From JAAFHB01 sp963677935 (GTDB lineage Bacteria > Bacteroidota > Bacteroidia > Bacteroidales > Prolixibacteraceae): 64,000 nt of DNA. Within the stretch, counting starts at the first letter, position 1. Each line of letters starts with the position of its first letter. Made by a program: the position numbers and the translations under genes. The stretch is taken from NCBI GenBank assembly GCA_963677935.2, contig CAXXEH010000003.1:3100001-3164000 (forward strand). Reading direction: 5' to 3'. The notes under the pieces are model-generated. The model worked only from the letters and a program-made list of their open reading frames with translations. It ran no database searches and was not told the origin of the DNA. Below, in pieces: positions 26,469-35,220 of the stretch.

Positions 26469-27419
26469 CTACATTTTATTTAGGTATGATAGAATGAAAT
26501 CAACTTCTGTCTTTAGCCTTCCAACGATTATCTTTTGTTTTTGCAAGAGAGTCAGGTCTTTTTCCGAATCATTCAGCAACGAATATTCCACATGCAAGGT
26601 CATTGGCACTCTGATACCAAGTTCTTTAACCGTATTAAAATAAGCATCGAAATCAATCAAACCCTTTCCAAGTGGTACTCCAATACTTTTCGACTTGCCA
26701 TTTTTAAGTGCCCAATCAAAATCCTTAATCGCCAACGACCCGATTTTGTTTTTGAGCAACTGCATGGCCAACAACCAGGTTGACTGACCCTCAACAGTGG
26801 CGTGACGAATATCGAACTGGCTGCTCATATATTCAACTGGCAAATCACGGAACAACTCCCAGATATCCCAGATGGGTGAACCAACTTTTGCCCCACCGGC
26901 ATGGTTTTGGTATCCGGCCTGAATTCCGTATTCTTTGTTCAGTTCAACCAGACTGGCAAACTGTTTTTTTAAGTTCTGAAGGAATCCCCATATATCCGCA
27001 GAGTTATCGTAAACAAGATAACCAAGACGATAATGATTAATTCCGAGCGCTGAAGCTGTTTTGAGCACATTCCTGAAATACATATCTTCAGGGTTGGTAA
27101 AGGAGGTGACCATCATCTTCGTTTCGAGGCCATATTTTTTAGCTGTTTCCATTACTTTAGGCAGGTCGTCTTCAACACGTTCAGGCTCGACCCTGCCTTG
27201 GGGCCGGACAGTTACATCAAGACCATTAAAGCCACCAACCATGGCAAGTGTTTCAGCCATAAACTCCGTTTCAAACATGTCGAGAGCTTTGGTGAAAAAG
27301 TACAGGGGATATTTCTCTTTGCTGGTATTCAGCATCCCGAAGGCAGAATTACCGGCCAATGGAAGTACAGCTCCGGCAGTAGCCATTGTTGTTATAAATT
27401 CTCTTCTGTTTAAACTCAT
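26469..27419 (-). CDS. Tat-exported sugar phosphate isomerase/epimerase-like TIM-barrel protein
   Basis: A 316-residue protein with a Tat leader (NRREFITTMATAGAVLPLAG) and an xylose-isomerase-like AP-endonuclease-2 barrel. Recognisable blocks are NHYRLGYLVYD, YGIQAGYQNHAGGAKVG and SSQFDIRHATVEG. Metal-ligand-type His, Glu and Asp residues are partly retained. Proteins of this type placed beside Gfo/Idh enzymes have been shown in Bacteroides to act on 3-keto-glycosides, so an elimination or epimerisation role on an oxidised sugar is a reasonable inference. It lies between the Tat-exported Gfo/Idh (15-bp gap) and the enolase-superfamily gene (4-bp gap), clearly one operon. Confidence 0.85.
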   Translation of the reverse strand: MSLNRREFITTMATAGAVLPLAGNSAFGMLNTSKEKYPLYFFTKALDMFETEFMAETLAMVGGFNGLDVTVRPQGRVEPERVEDDLPKVMETAKKYGLETKMMVTSFTNPEDMYFRNVLKTASALGINHYRLGYLVYDNSADIWGFLQNLKKQFASLVELNKEYGIQAGYQNHAGGAKVGSPIWDIWELFRDLPVEYMSSQFDIRHATVEGQSTWLLAMQLLKNKIGSLAIKDFDWALKNGKSKSIGVPLGKGLIDFDAYFNTVKELGIRVPMTLHVEYSLLNDSEKDLTLLQKQKIIVGRLKTEVDFILSYLNKM

Positions 27420-27434
27420 TTCGTAATAATTAAA

Positions 27435-28835
27435 CTAAGTTAAGGTATATGGTTTCCGGTACTCATAATGTAAAAATTTGTTGGCCTCGTCACAATTGGT
27501 GAAAATTTCCTTTTCAGCATTCCACTCCAAACGTTTGCCGGTTGCCAGTGCAATATTTGCCAAATGGGCAAAACTTGTTGAACGGTGGCCTTCTTCCAAA
27601 GGGCATATCGGCATTTCGCGGGTTTTGACACAATCGAGAAAATTGCGTATGAGAGTTGCCGTGGCGAATGCATTACTTCCGTCGGGCAAATTCTCGACCG
27701 GAATATTAAATTCCTCATCATCGACCATTTTACTCCAGTTTTGGAATTGCCCTACTTTTGATGCTTTTAGGCGATATCCGTCCTGACCGGCATATATGGT
27801 TCCTTTAGTCCCGCAAAGTTCAATTTCACCATACGGGAAAAGATTACCACCACAGGCTTCTGAAATACTAAACGTAACCATTTTCTTCGAGGCAAATTCA
27901 AAAGTGACATGCATCGTGTCGGGTATATCACCATCGTGATCCAATATGTATTTTCCACCATTGGCAGAAATAGCCACAGGAGCAGTCTCTCCAAGAATCC
28001 ATCGGATGATGTCCATAAAATGAACCCCCCAGTTTCCCATCTGGCTGGAATAGTCGCTCCACCAACGGAACATATAAGGGGCAATATTATATTGGTAAGG
28101 CCGGTAAGCTCTTGGCCCCAACCACAAATCCCAATCAAAATCTTTTGGAGGTTGTTCCGGATTCATTTTACCGATGCCATAGGGGAACATATTACTAATA
28201 CGACCAGCCCGGGCAATTGACACCTGACCGATTTTCCCTGCGGGAATTTCCTTAGCTAATTTCTGATAAACTTCACATCCTCTGCGATTTAGCCCAACTG
28301 CGACAACCCGGTCAGTAGCCTTCCATGCGTTGACCATTATCCGACCTTCCCTGATGGTTTGGGTCAAAGGCTTTTCCACGTACACATCTTTACCCGCCCT
28401 GATAGCATCAATCATCTGGATGGCATGCCAATGATCAGGAGAAGCGATACACACGGCATCAATACTTTTGTCTTCGAGAAGCTTTCTATAGTCTTTGTAA
28501 AAGGCTGGCTTATAGTGGAATTGTTCTCCCATTTTTGGCACTTGCCCCGCCATGGTTGCCAGGTAACGGGGATCAACCTTGCTACGGTCGCGTAATAAAT
28601 AAGGCTCGTAAACATCGCATAACGCGGCTATTTCAACGTCCTTATTTTTCATAAACTGCTCCAGAAGTTGCGAACCCCTGTTTCCCAGCCCGATAAACCC
28701 TACCCTTATTTTGTCATTTGCTTTGGAGTTTAGGGGATTCCTTGTTGAACCGAAGGTTTGCAATCCAAAAGTTAAACCAGTTGTCAGTGTGGCAGTTTTG
28801 CCTATAAAGGTCCTGCGTGTTGTATTATTTTCCAT
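27435..28835 (-). CDS. Tat-exported Gfo/Idh/MocA oxidoreductase
   Basis: A 466-residue NAD(P)-dependent sugar oxidoreductase. A Tat leader (TTRRTFIGKTATLTTG) precedes the Rossmann motif GFIGLGNRGSQLLE, the EKP motif (YVEKPLTQTIREGR) and a C-terminal substrate domain with MRWWSDYSSQMGNWGVHFMD-like residues (reads MFRWWSDYSSQMGNWGVHF). Exported members usually carry a tightly bound cofactor, like glucose-fructose oxidoreductase. It is the first gene of unit U4, with a 143-bp upstream gap that contains a near-palindromic operator-like site (28891-28909). The likely job is oxidation or reduction of a sugar ring in the periplasm, followed by the isomerase-like and enolase-like proteins. Confidence 0.92.
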   Translation of the reverse strand: MENNTTRRTFIGKTATLTTGLTFGLQTFGSTRNPLNSKANDKIRVGFIGLGNRGSQLLEQFMKNKDVEIAALCDVYEPYLLRDRSKVDPRYLATMAGQVPKMGEQFHYKPAFYKDYRKLLEDKSIDAVCIASPDHWHAIQMIDAIRAGKDVYVEKPLTQTIREGRIMVNAWKATDRVVAVGLNRRGCEVYQKLAKEIPAGKIGQVSIARAGRISNMFPYGIGKMNPEQPPKDFDWDLWLGPRAYRPYQYNIAPYMFRWWSDYSSQMGNWGVHFMDIIRWILGETAPVAISANGGKYILDHDGDIPDTMHVTFEFASKKMVTFSISEACGGNLFPYGEIELCGTKGTIYAGQDGYRLKASKVGQFQNWSKMVDDEEFNIPVENLPDGSNAFATATLIRNFLDCVKTREMPICPLEEGHRSTSFAHLANIALATGKRLEWNAEKEIFTNCDEANKFLHYEYRKPYTLT

Positions 28836-28890
28836 TATTAATTATTTGTTATTGGATTGATCTCATATTTGAAATTCCCATCTGTTTTTT

Positions 28891-28909
28891 AACGAACATG
28901 CTCGTTTCA
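28891..28909 (-). promoter_or_regulatory. Operator-like near-palindrome, copy 1
   Basis: AACGAACATGCTCGTTTCA, with AACGA and TCGTT half-sites, lies 56 bp upstream of the Gfo/Idh start at 28835. A second copy with 17 of 19 identical bases is at 37765-37783 in the only other large gap of this gene string. The regulator gene is not in the window. Confidence 0.6.
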
Positions 28910-28978
28910 AATTGATCTGTTTTGTAATGATTTCTTTTTACTTTTATAATCATTGTTTATTCTGTGCTTGAATATCTT

Positions 28979-30277
28979 TTAAGAAGCGTATTCCAGGTTA
29001 TCATCCAGTGGTGTCATCCTGGGCATTAGCAGATGAACAAACCCAAGGATTATCAGGTACGATGAACCGGCAATGACAAAAGCCCAGAAATAGCCGGAGT
29101 TACCGGCAGTATCGAGAACGGCTCCCAAGGCAATATCTGCAATTACCGCCACTGCAACTCCGATCATTTTTCCTATTCCTATGACAGAAGCAATCGCTTT
29201 CTTCGGAAATACATCCGGCACCAGCGTATAACCGTTGATTGACCACGACTGGTGGCCTGCCGCGGCAAGGCCGATCAGGAAAACGGCCAGCCATTTGCTT
29301 GCCAGGACAGGAACAAAAGATACCGGCAAAATGAGCATGGCACAAACCAGCATGGTAATTTTTCGGGATTTATTAATTGACCATCCTTTTTTGATCAGCG
29401 CACCGGATGCATATCCACCCAGCAAACTGCCCGCATCGGCCATCAAAAAAATAACCAGAAACGGAAGCCCAATATTCTGGATGTCCACACCAAACTGTTC
29501 GGCCAGGAATTTGGCGCCCCAGAACAGGTAGAACCACCACACCCCGTCGGTCAGGGTGGTCAACGAAAATGCCCAGGTTTCCCGCTTGGGCAACAATTTT
29601 ATCCAGGGAATCTTTTCAATGGTTTCTTCTGCCGAATCGCTGTTGATATACGCCAGTTCTTCTTTCGATAATCTGGGGTGCTCTTCCGGCTTTTTGTATG
29701 TCCGGAGCCATATAAAGACCCACAATGCACTGAGCACACCGGTAAAAAGAAATGGGATCTGCCAGTTGTCGCCTTCAACTGTAACGACAGCGCCGACAAT
29801 GAACGGGGCCAGGATTGCACCAACACTGGTCGAGGCATCGAAAATACCGGTCGCAAAAGCCCGGTCTTTCTTCGGGAACCATTCGGCCACAGTCTTGATC
29901 GCTGCCGGAAAATTTCCTGATTCGCCGATACCCAGTCCAAACCGGGCCAGGATAAAGCCAATCAACCCAAAAGCCGGACGGATTACAGCATGCAACATCC
30001 CGAACACACTCCAGATTACGATGGAAAGGGTATATCCTATTTTTGTACCAAACCGGTCGATGATGCCTCCCATGAAAAGCAACCCTATTCCGTAGGCTAT
30101 TTTGAATGATACCATGATGGCCGCATAATCTTTGTTCGACCAGTCGAAAAGTTTTTGCAAAGTTGGGGCCATCACCCCAATAATACTGCGGTCGAAATAG
30201 TTGATGGTTGTAGCCATAAATACCAAGGCAAGTATCCGGTAGCGGTAATGGCCTATTTTCGTCGTTGATTCATTCAT
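28979..30277 (-). CDS. MFS transporter, anion:cation symporter (hexuronate/galactonate-like) type
   Basis: A 432-residue inner membrane carrier with 12 predicted helices. It resembles the ACS family (ExuT, GarP, DgoT): the N-terminal INYFDRSIIGVMAPTLQ, the RFGLGIGESGNFPAAIKTVA motif of helix 4-5 and the EWFPKKDRAFATGI loop are typical. Members of this family import hexuronates, aldonates or other organic anions. It ends unit U3 (42 bp after the NagA-like gene), so it probably imports an acidic sugar product released by the exported enzymes. Substrate inferred only. Confidence 0.92.
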   Translation of the reverse strand: MNESTTKIGHYRYRILALVFMATTINYFDRSIIGVMAPTLQKLFDWSNKDYAAIMVSFKIAYGIGLLFMGGIIDRFGTKIGYTLSIVIWSVFGMLHAVIRPAFGLIGFILARFGLGIGESGNFPAAIKTVAEWFPKKDRAFATGIFDASTSVGAILAPFIVGAVVTVEGDNWQIPFLFTGVLSALWVFIWLRTYKKPEEHPRLSKEELAYINSDSAEETIEKIPWIKLLPKRETWAFSLTTLTDGVWWFYLFWGAKFLAEQFGVDIQNIGLPFLVIFLMADAGSLLGGYASGALIKKGWSINKSRKITMLVCAMLILPVSFVPVLASKWLAVFLIGLAAAGHQSWSINGYTLVPDVFPKKAIASVIGIGKMIGVAVAVIADIALGAVLDTAGNSGYFWAFVIAGSSYLIILGFVHLLMPRMTPLDDNLEYAS

Positions 30278-30319
30278 GCTATTTCTTTTTATGGAGTTTC
30301 CTTTAATATTTCCAGATTC

Positions 30320-31561
30320 TTATTTTGATGTGTCATACACCAGTTCTCCTGCCACATACGTTTTTTTGATGTCCAGTTCCCTTTCCCCAATGGTGAATAG
30401 GATCAGGTCGGCCCGTTTGCCCGGTTCGATACTTCCCCTGTCGGAAAGACCATAGAGTTTTGCCGGATTTGTACTGGCCATCCGAATAGCATCGGCTAAT
30501 GTACAGCCTGTAACTTCCATAATTTTAATAACACCCCTATTGATTGAAATAGCCGAACCATACAGTACGTTTTGTGCCGGATAACGGAGTAGTCCTTCTT
30601 TCGTCAATTCGATGATTTCCCCTTCTTCGTTTTTATATTCGCCCGGAGGTAAAGTCGCATAACTGGTTACATCAGAAGTGACGATTGTTTTTTCGGGTCC
30701 TTTCATTTTATAAAATACTGCAATTTGTTCGTCACGAAGGTGGAATCCATCGCAGATAATGCTGGCCATCAGCCCGTCGTTTGCCAACTGAGGCCACAAA
30801 GGGTTGTCGTGTCGGTTGATCATGTTGGCACAACCATTCCCCAAATGGGTAACGATTTTAGCGCCATTTAGTACGGCTTGGTCAATTATCGCACGAGAAG
30901 CATTGTGATGCCCCAGTGCGACTGTAATTCCCATTTCAGTGCACTTGCGGACAAACTCCATCGCCCCGTCCTGTTCAGGAGAAATGGTAACAGTCAGAAT
31001 ATTCCGACCCGAAGCTTCATAAAGCTCCTTAAATTCATTCCAGTTGGGTTTCCTGATATATTTGAGCGGTTGCGCCCCGCGGTAACCATCGTCAGGAGAG
31101 ATATAAGGCCCTTCCAAATGATAACCGGTGATGGAGCCAAGTAAATTCTCGTCACTCTTTGAGCTGGACAAAATGGTGAAGTTTTTCAATAATACTTCCT
31201 GACCGTTGCTTGTAAGCGTTGGCAGATAAGAAGTCACTCCTTTTTCCCAAAGCGCTTTGGTTACTTTTACTATTCCTTCTTTTGTTAGTTCGCCTCCAAA
31301 AAAACAAAATGAAATTCCGGCAAAGCCATTTACCTGGTTGTCAATCAAACCTGGTGCAATGTAAACGGGATGGGCTGGATCTGACAACACGGCTATCTCC
31401 TGAATAGAAGTAATATTCCCGTCTTTTATTTCTACTGAAACCGGTTTGCCCGTTAAGTAAAACAACCCTTCAATTCGGTCTTGAGCAAAAGAAGTATTTG
31501 TCATCATAATCAAAATGAGCACCAATGGTTGACGAATTATTTTTATGAAAGTGTTACTCAT
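30320..31561 (-). CDS. Exported NagA-like amidohydrolase (N-acetylglucosamine-6-phosphate deacetylase family)
   Basis: A 413-residue metal-dependent hydrolase of the NagA branch. Family features are PGLIDNQVNGFAG, the metal-binding YHLEGPYISP, GHHNAS, and VTHLGNGCANMINRHDNPLW, with the catalytic Asp region VTSDVTSYA. The protein starts with a hydrophobic, Sec-like leader ending TNTSFAQD, which cytoplasmic NagA enzymes lack; a periplasmic site would exclude a phosphorylated substrate. It is 6 bp downstream of the GH109-like gene and so probably deacetylates free or glycosidic N-acetyl amino sugars. Signal-peptide assignment is by eye. Confidence 0.85.
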   Translation of the reverse strand: MSNTFIKIIRQPLVLILIMMTNTSFAQDRIEGLFYLTGKPVSVEIKDGNITSIQEIAVLSDPAHPVYIAPGLIDNQVNGFAGISFCFFGGELTKEGIVKVTKALWEKGVTSYLPTLTSNGQEVLLKNFTILSSSKSDENLLGSITGYHLEGPYISPDDGYRGAQPLKYIRKPNWNEFKELYEASGRNILTVTISPEQDGAMEFVRKCTEMGITVALGHHNASRAIIDQAVLNGAKIVTHLGNGCANMINRHDNPLWPQLANDGLMASIICDGFHLRDEQIAVFYKMKGPEKTIVTSDVTSYATLPPGEYKNEEGEIIELTKEGLLRYPAQNVLYGSAISINRGVIKIMEVTGCTLADAIRMASTNPAKLYGLSDRGSIEPGKRADLILFTIGERELDIKKTYVAGELVYDTSK

Positions 31562-31567
31562 TTTGTG

Positions 31568-33025
31568 CTATTTTACTTTTGTATTTCCTCCATTTTCGAG
31601 TGACAGATCCACGAAATGGTTTGTTTTCCAGAAGCCTCGCGTAAAATCAGGAACATCAACTACTCCCGACCGATACGCTGCTGAACATTCGCTCAATGGT
31701 CCAATTGAACTCCACAGTGCGGCATCGTACACATCCTGATCAAGCGGCAATCCGTTGCGTAAACAATCAATGGTCCGCCAATCCATCAGAAGGTCCATGC
31801 CGCCATGTCCCCCGATTTCTTTGGCCAATTCACCAATTCGTTTCAATATTTCAGGATTATACTTTTCTTCCAACGCTTTGAATTCATCATCTGAGAGCCA
31901 TCCACTCTCCTCGTATTTCTGCCATTCTATAATCTTTTTCTCTTTCACCAACGAAATCCGGCCAGGTTCCGGAAACTGAAGGGCTGTTGCCTTGGTTCCA
32001 CTGACCATGTACCCCAATGATTTTGGTCTCGTAGTGGTCACATCGTGCTGCAACATGATTGTTTTTCCTTTGCTGGTTCGGATAGATGTTGTATTGATGT
32101 TTCCACGATAAGGCAACCCAACATAGGGTTTGTAAAACGAGTCTTGCTCTGCAAGTTCCCGTGCATACTTTTCCATCATAAAATCGTTGCCCGACATGGA
32201 AACCAGATACTCCAGTTTATCTCCCCTGTTGATATCCATCACCTGACATATTGCGCCTATCCCATGTGTTGGATAGAGGTTTCCATTCCTATGGGCATTT
32301 TGTTTTAATCTCCACATATCCGAATACTTGTCTTTCGAAAAGATTCCAAACATTAAATCATGGATATAAGCGCCCTCGCAATGAATAACCTCTCCAAACA
32401 ATCCTTGCCGAACCATATTCAGGGTAAGCAAATTAAACTGACCGTAGCAAACATTTTCGAGCATCATGCAATGTCTTCTAGTGCTTTCCGAGGTTTCAAC
32501 CAGTTGCCAGCATTCGTCTATGGTCAAAGCGGCAGGGACTTCCACACAAACATGTTTATTGCATTTCATGGCATATACTGCCATTGGTGTATGTAAATGC
32601 CAGGGAGTTGCTATGTAAACCAAGTCTATATCGTCTCGTTCGCAAAGCTTTTTCCAGTCATTTTCTTTTTCGGAATAGATCGCCGGATTATGAATTGTTC
32701 CTGAAAGTTGTTTGGTAATTGCATCAACTTTCTCCCTTCTTAAATCGCATATCGCGTTAATTGTTGTCCCTTCGATATGGATCATCCTAATCACGGCTGC
32801 CGATCCCCTGTTGCCCAGGCCGATGTAACCGATGCGAACAGTCTCAAGTTTTGGGGCAGTATAACCCGACATATTGAATTGTTGTGTGCTCTTATCCGAT
32901 TTTTGAGAGGCTATGGAGTGATTGATTTGTATGGCAGCAGCATTACCTGCCATTAAATCAGAGCTTGCCAAACCAATACCGGCAATACCGGCAAGTCTTA
33001 AAAAATCTCTACGATTATTTTTCAT
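31568..33025 (-). CDS. GH109-like NAD-dependent glycosidase (Gfo/Idh fold, alpha-N-acetylgalactosaminidase type), Tat-exported
   Basis: A 485-residue protein with a Tat leader (NRRDFLRLAGIAGIGLA) and Rossmann motif GYIGLGNRGSAAVIRM. It carries markers that separate GH109 from ordinary Gfo/Idh enzymes: CVEVPAALTIDECW in place of EKP, MLENVCYGQFNLLTLNMVRQ, CEGAYIHDL, YPTHGIGAICQVMDINRGD, and LEYLVSMSG. GH109 enzymes remove alpha-linked N-acetylgalactosamine through a bound NAD+ and a 3-keto intermediate. It lies between the DapA-like lyase (65-bp gap) and the NagA-like amidohydrolase (6-bp gap), giving a coherent GalNAc release-deacetylation pair. Specificity for GalNAc is inferred from the family. 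Confidence 0.9.
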   Translation of the reverse strand: MKNNRRDFLRLAGIAGIGLASSDLMAGNAAAIQINHSIASQKSDKSTQQFNMSGYTAPKLETVRIGYIGLGNRGSAAVIRMIHIEGTTINAICDLRREKVDAITKQLSGTIHNPAIYSEKENDWKKLCERDDIDLVYIATPWHLHTPMAVYAMKCNKHVCVEVPAALTIDECWQLVETSESTRRHCMMLENVCYGQFNLLTLNMVRQGLFGEVIHCEGAYIHDLMFGIFSKDKYSDMWRLKQNAHRNGNLYPTHGIGAICQVMDINRGDKLEYLVSMSGNDFMMEKYARELAEQDSFYKPYVGLPYRGNINTTSIRTSKGKTIMLQHDVTTTRPKSLGYMVSGTKATALQFPEPGRISLVKEKKIIEWQKYEESGWLSDDEFKALEEKYNPEILKRIGELAKEIGGHGGMDLLMDWRTIDCLRNGLPLDQDVYDAALWSSIGPLSECSAAYRSGVVDVPDFTRGFWKTNHFVDLSLENGGNTKVK

Positions 33026-33090
33026 TTTCTTATATTTTTTGAATCATAAATATGAATCTCAACGGGCAATTTAAAGTTCCATTTGAGTGA

Positions 33091-34158
33091 TTACCCTAAC
33101 CATTTAGTCAGTTTTTCGGCTACAAAAGAGTCGTCGTTCAAATGAGGATATGCAGCATAAACCCGGTCAATTTCGTTCAATTGCTGAATAGAAAGCTGTT
33201 CGTTTTCGTTCAATGTCCAAAGACCTTCAAGTAATCCCTGACGGCGGAGTACTTCGTGAAGCCCAACAATACATCCTGCAAAATTGTTAGCTGAATCAAA
33301 GAAGGCCGCATTACAGTCGGTAATCTGAGCAGACAAGGTCAATGCTTTTTGAAGATCGTGATCAAATTCGCCACGGTGTACTTGTTCGAGAAGCTTCACC
33401 GCCGACCTGGTCCAAACCGCCCAATGCCCTAGCAGACCGCCAACTATTCGTTTTTTGACAAGTTTGCCACCAACCTGAATTTTGTATTCAGTCAATAAGT
33501 CAACTAAAATATTATCATCGTTTCCGGTGTATAGCGCAATTTCATCAGCCCTACCTGACTCTGCAACACCACGGATCACATCGATTGTTTGATATCGGTT
33601 AAATGGCGCCATTTTAATGGCAATTACGTTTTCAATTTTGGCAAATTCGCGCCAGAAATCGACATCGAGTTCCCTACCTCCAACCGCTGTTTGCAAATAA
33701 AAACCTATCACTGGCATGATTCGGGCAATCGTTTTACAGTGTTCTATTATTTCATCATTTTTAGTCCCTGCAAAAGCTGCTAAACTCAACAACACTGCAT
33801 GATAACCATTTTTTAATGCGGTTTTTGCTTCGTGAGTTGCCTGTTCTGTTTTTCCGATCACTCCGGCAATTCTGATAACTGGTTTGTTTGAGAAAGCTGT
33901 AAAACGATCGAACTCCTCTTTTGCAATTTCAAGTACCAGTTCGTACAGGTTAACTTTGGGTTGGCGGATTTCGAATTGAGTGGTATGCACCGCTACAGCA
34001 ACGCCACCGGCTCCTGCATCGAGGTAGTACCTCAGCAATGCTCTCTGCCGGCGTTCATCAAGTTGGTGATTTATATTGAGAGCTAACGGAAGCGCAGGAA
34101 TTACACCCCCCTGGTTTAACGCATTTACTATTTCCTGTGGTAATTCAGATCGTTTCAT
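33091..34158 (-). CDS. DapA/N-acetylneuraminate-lyase family aldolase
   Basis: A 355-residue cytoplasmic class I aldolase, somewhat longer than typical DapA proteins (about 290-300). The Schiff-base Lys lies in ENVIAIKMAPFNRY, with a Tyr in IGFYLQTAVGG at the usual position and a beta-1 segment PALPLALNINHQLD. No signal peptide is seen. The family splits 2-keto-3-deoxy sugar acids or sialic acids into pyruvate and an aldehyde. With the neighbouring NAD epimerase, M20 hydrolase and organic-anion MFS, it could finish breakdown of an imported keto-deoxy acid. The long C-terminal part (about residues 270-355) is a variant feature. Substrate unknown. Confidence 0.85.
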   Translation of the reverse strand: MKRSELPQEIVNALNQGGVIPALPLALNINHQLDERRQRALLRYYLDAGAGGVAVAVHTTQFEIRQPKVNLYELVLEIAKEEFDRFTAFSNKPVIRIAGVIGKTEQATHEAKTALKNGYHAVLLSLAAFAGTKNDEIIEHCKTIARIMPVIGFYLQTAVGGRELDVDFWREFAKIENVIAIKMAPFNRYQTIDVIRGVAESGRADEIALYTGNDDNILVDLLTEYKIQVGGKLVKKRIVGGLLGHWAVWTRSAVKLLEQVHRGEFDHDLQKALTLSAQITDCNAAFFDSANNFAGCIVGLHEVLRRQGLLEGLWTLNENEQLSIQQLNEIDRVYAAYPHLNDDSFVAEKLTKWLG

Positions 34159-34182
34159 TCGATTCAGGTTTGTGTTTTAAGA

Positions 34183-35220
34183 TTAATACTTACCGTCTCT
34201 CACTTCGAAATGAGTCGGTTTTCCCAATAGTCTTTTATCTTCCTTCAACCATTCAGCGCTCCATTTAATTACCTGAGAAATGGGAACTTTTGGACGGCCA
34301 ATTAAATTATAAGCTGCCTGTGAATTTACCAACAGCGCTGTTGGGGCTTCTTTACCAACGAACTTCGGTTCATTGCCAAACAGTTTCCCAAATTCACTGG
34401 CAACTTCACGAACATGAAGTACATCTTCACCGGTTATATTTATTACCCTTGCCGGACTTTCGGCAACATTAATTGAACGAAGCACCACATCGTTCGAATC
34501 GCCCTGCCAGATCACATTGAAATAACCCATTGTCAAATCAATTGTCTCTTCGTTTTTTACTTTTGTGGCAATGTCAACCAAAACACCATACCTTGGTTCT
34601 ACGGAATAGCTCAGGCGTATTAACGATACCGGGGTGTTGTACTTTTTACTTCCGTATTCAAACATTCTTTCGCGGCCAAGACACGACTGGGAATATTCGC
34701 CAACCGGCATCGGGCTGTCTGTTTCTTTCGAACCCCCAAAACTGACAGGTGTTAAAGGGTACACGCAACTTGTGGAAAAAGCCACAATCCTTGAATCCTT
34801 AAAATGCTCGGCAACCAATGCGGGCAGGTACGAGTTTATTGCCCAGGTCAATGCCAGGTTATCTTCAGAACCAAATTTCATTCCTGCCAGAAAAAATACA
34901 TTCTTTACTTTTGGCAGGCTACTGATAAATTCCCGGTCAAGGAGGTCGCCGCGAATAATTTCAATGCCATAACTTTCGATCTTTTTAATTTCTTCTGCTG
35001 AACGAAACCTCGATACCCCGATAATACGCTTCTGAACTCCGGCAGCATCACAAGCCCTTTTTGCCATTCGAGCCAATGAAGGGCCTATCTTGCCTGCGAT
35101 TCCCAGGAAAATAACATCCCCTTCAAGCCGGCCAAATAATTCGACTGCTTCGGCTGTAGGCCTTGACATGAGTTCATCTAATTCCTCTTCACTGGCTATC
35201 TTATTCGGAAATTTAATCAT
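34183..35220 (-). CDS. NAD-dependent epimerase/dehydratase (extended SDR)
   Basis: A 345-residue Rossmann-fold protein. The cofactor motif is IFLGIAGKIGPSL (GxxGxxG) and the catalytic YxxxK is in EYGSKKYN, with a serine-rich FSTSCVYPLTPVSF segment upstream, as in extended SDR epimerases and lactate-type dehydratases. It is cytoplasmic. Its start codon overlaps the end of the M20 gene by 8 bp (35213-35220), so it is translationally coupled. It sits upstream of the DapA-like aldolase by 24 bp. The likely role is oxidation or epimerisation of an imported sugar or sugar acid. Confidence 0.88.
   Translation of the reverse strand: MIKFPNKIASEEELDELMSRPTAEAVELFGRLEGDVIFLGIAGKIGPSLARMAKRACDAAGVQKRIIGVSRFRSAEEIKKIESYGIEIIRGDLLDREFISSLPKVKNVFFLAGMKFGSEDNLALTWAINSYLPALVAEHFKDSRIVAFSTSCVYPLTPVSFGGSKETDSPMPVGEYSQSCLGRERMFEYGSKKYNTPVSLIRLSYSVEPRYGVLVDIATKVKNEETIDLTMGYFNVIWQGDSNDVVLRSINVAESPARVINITGEDVLHVREVASEFGKLFGNEPKFVGKEAPTALLVNSQAAYNLIGRPKVPISQVIKWSAEWLKEDKRLLGKPTHFEVRDGKY

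Noticed and set aside
29556..30095. 179-codon plus-strand frame inside the ACS-type MFS gene
   Set aside because: Shadow frame with no hydrophobic or domain pattern of its own.
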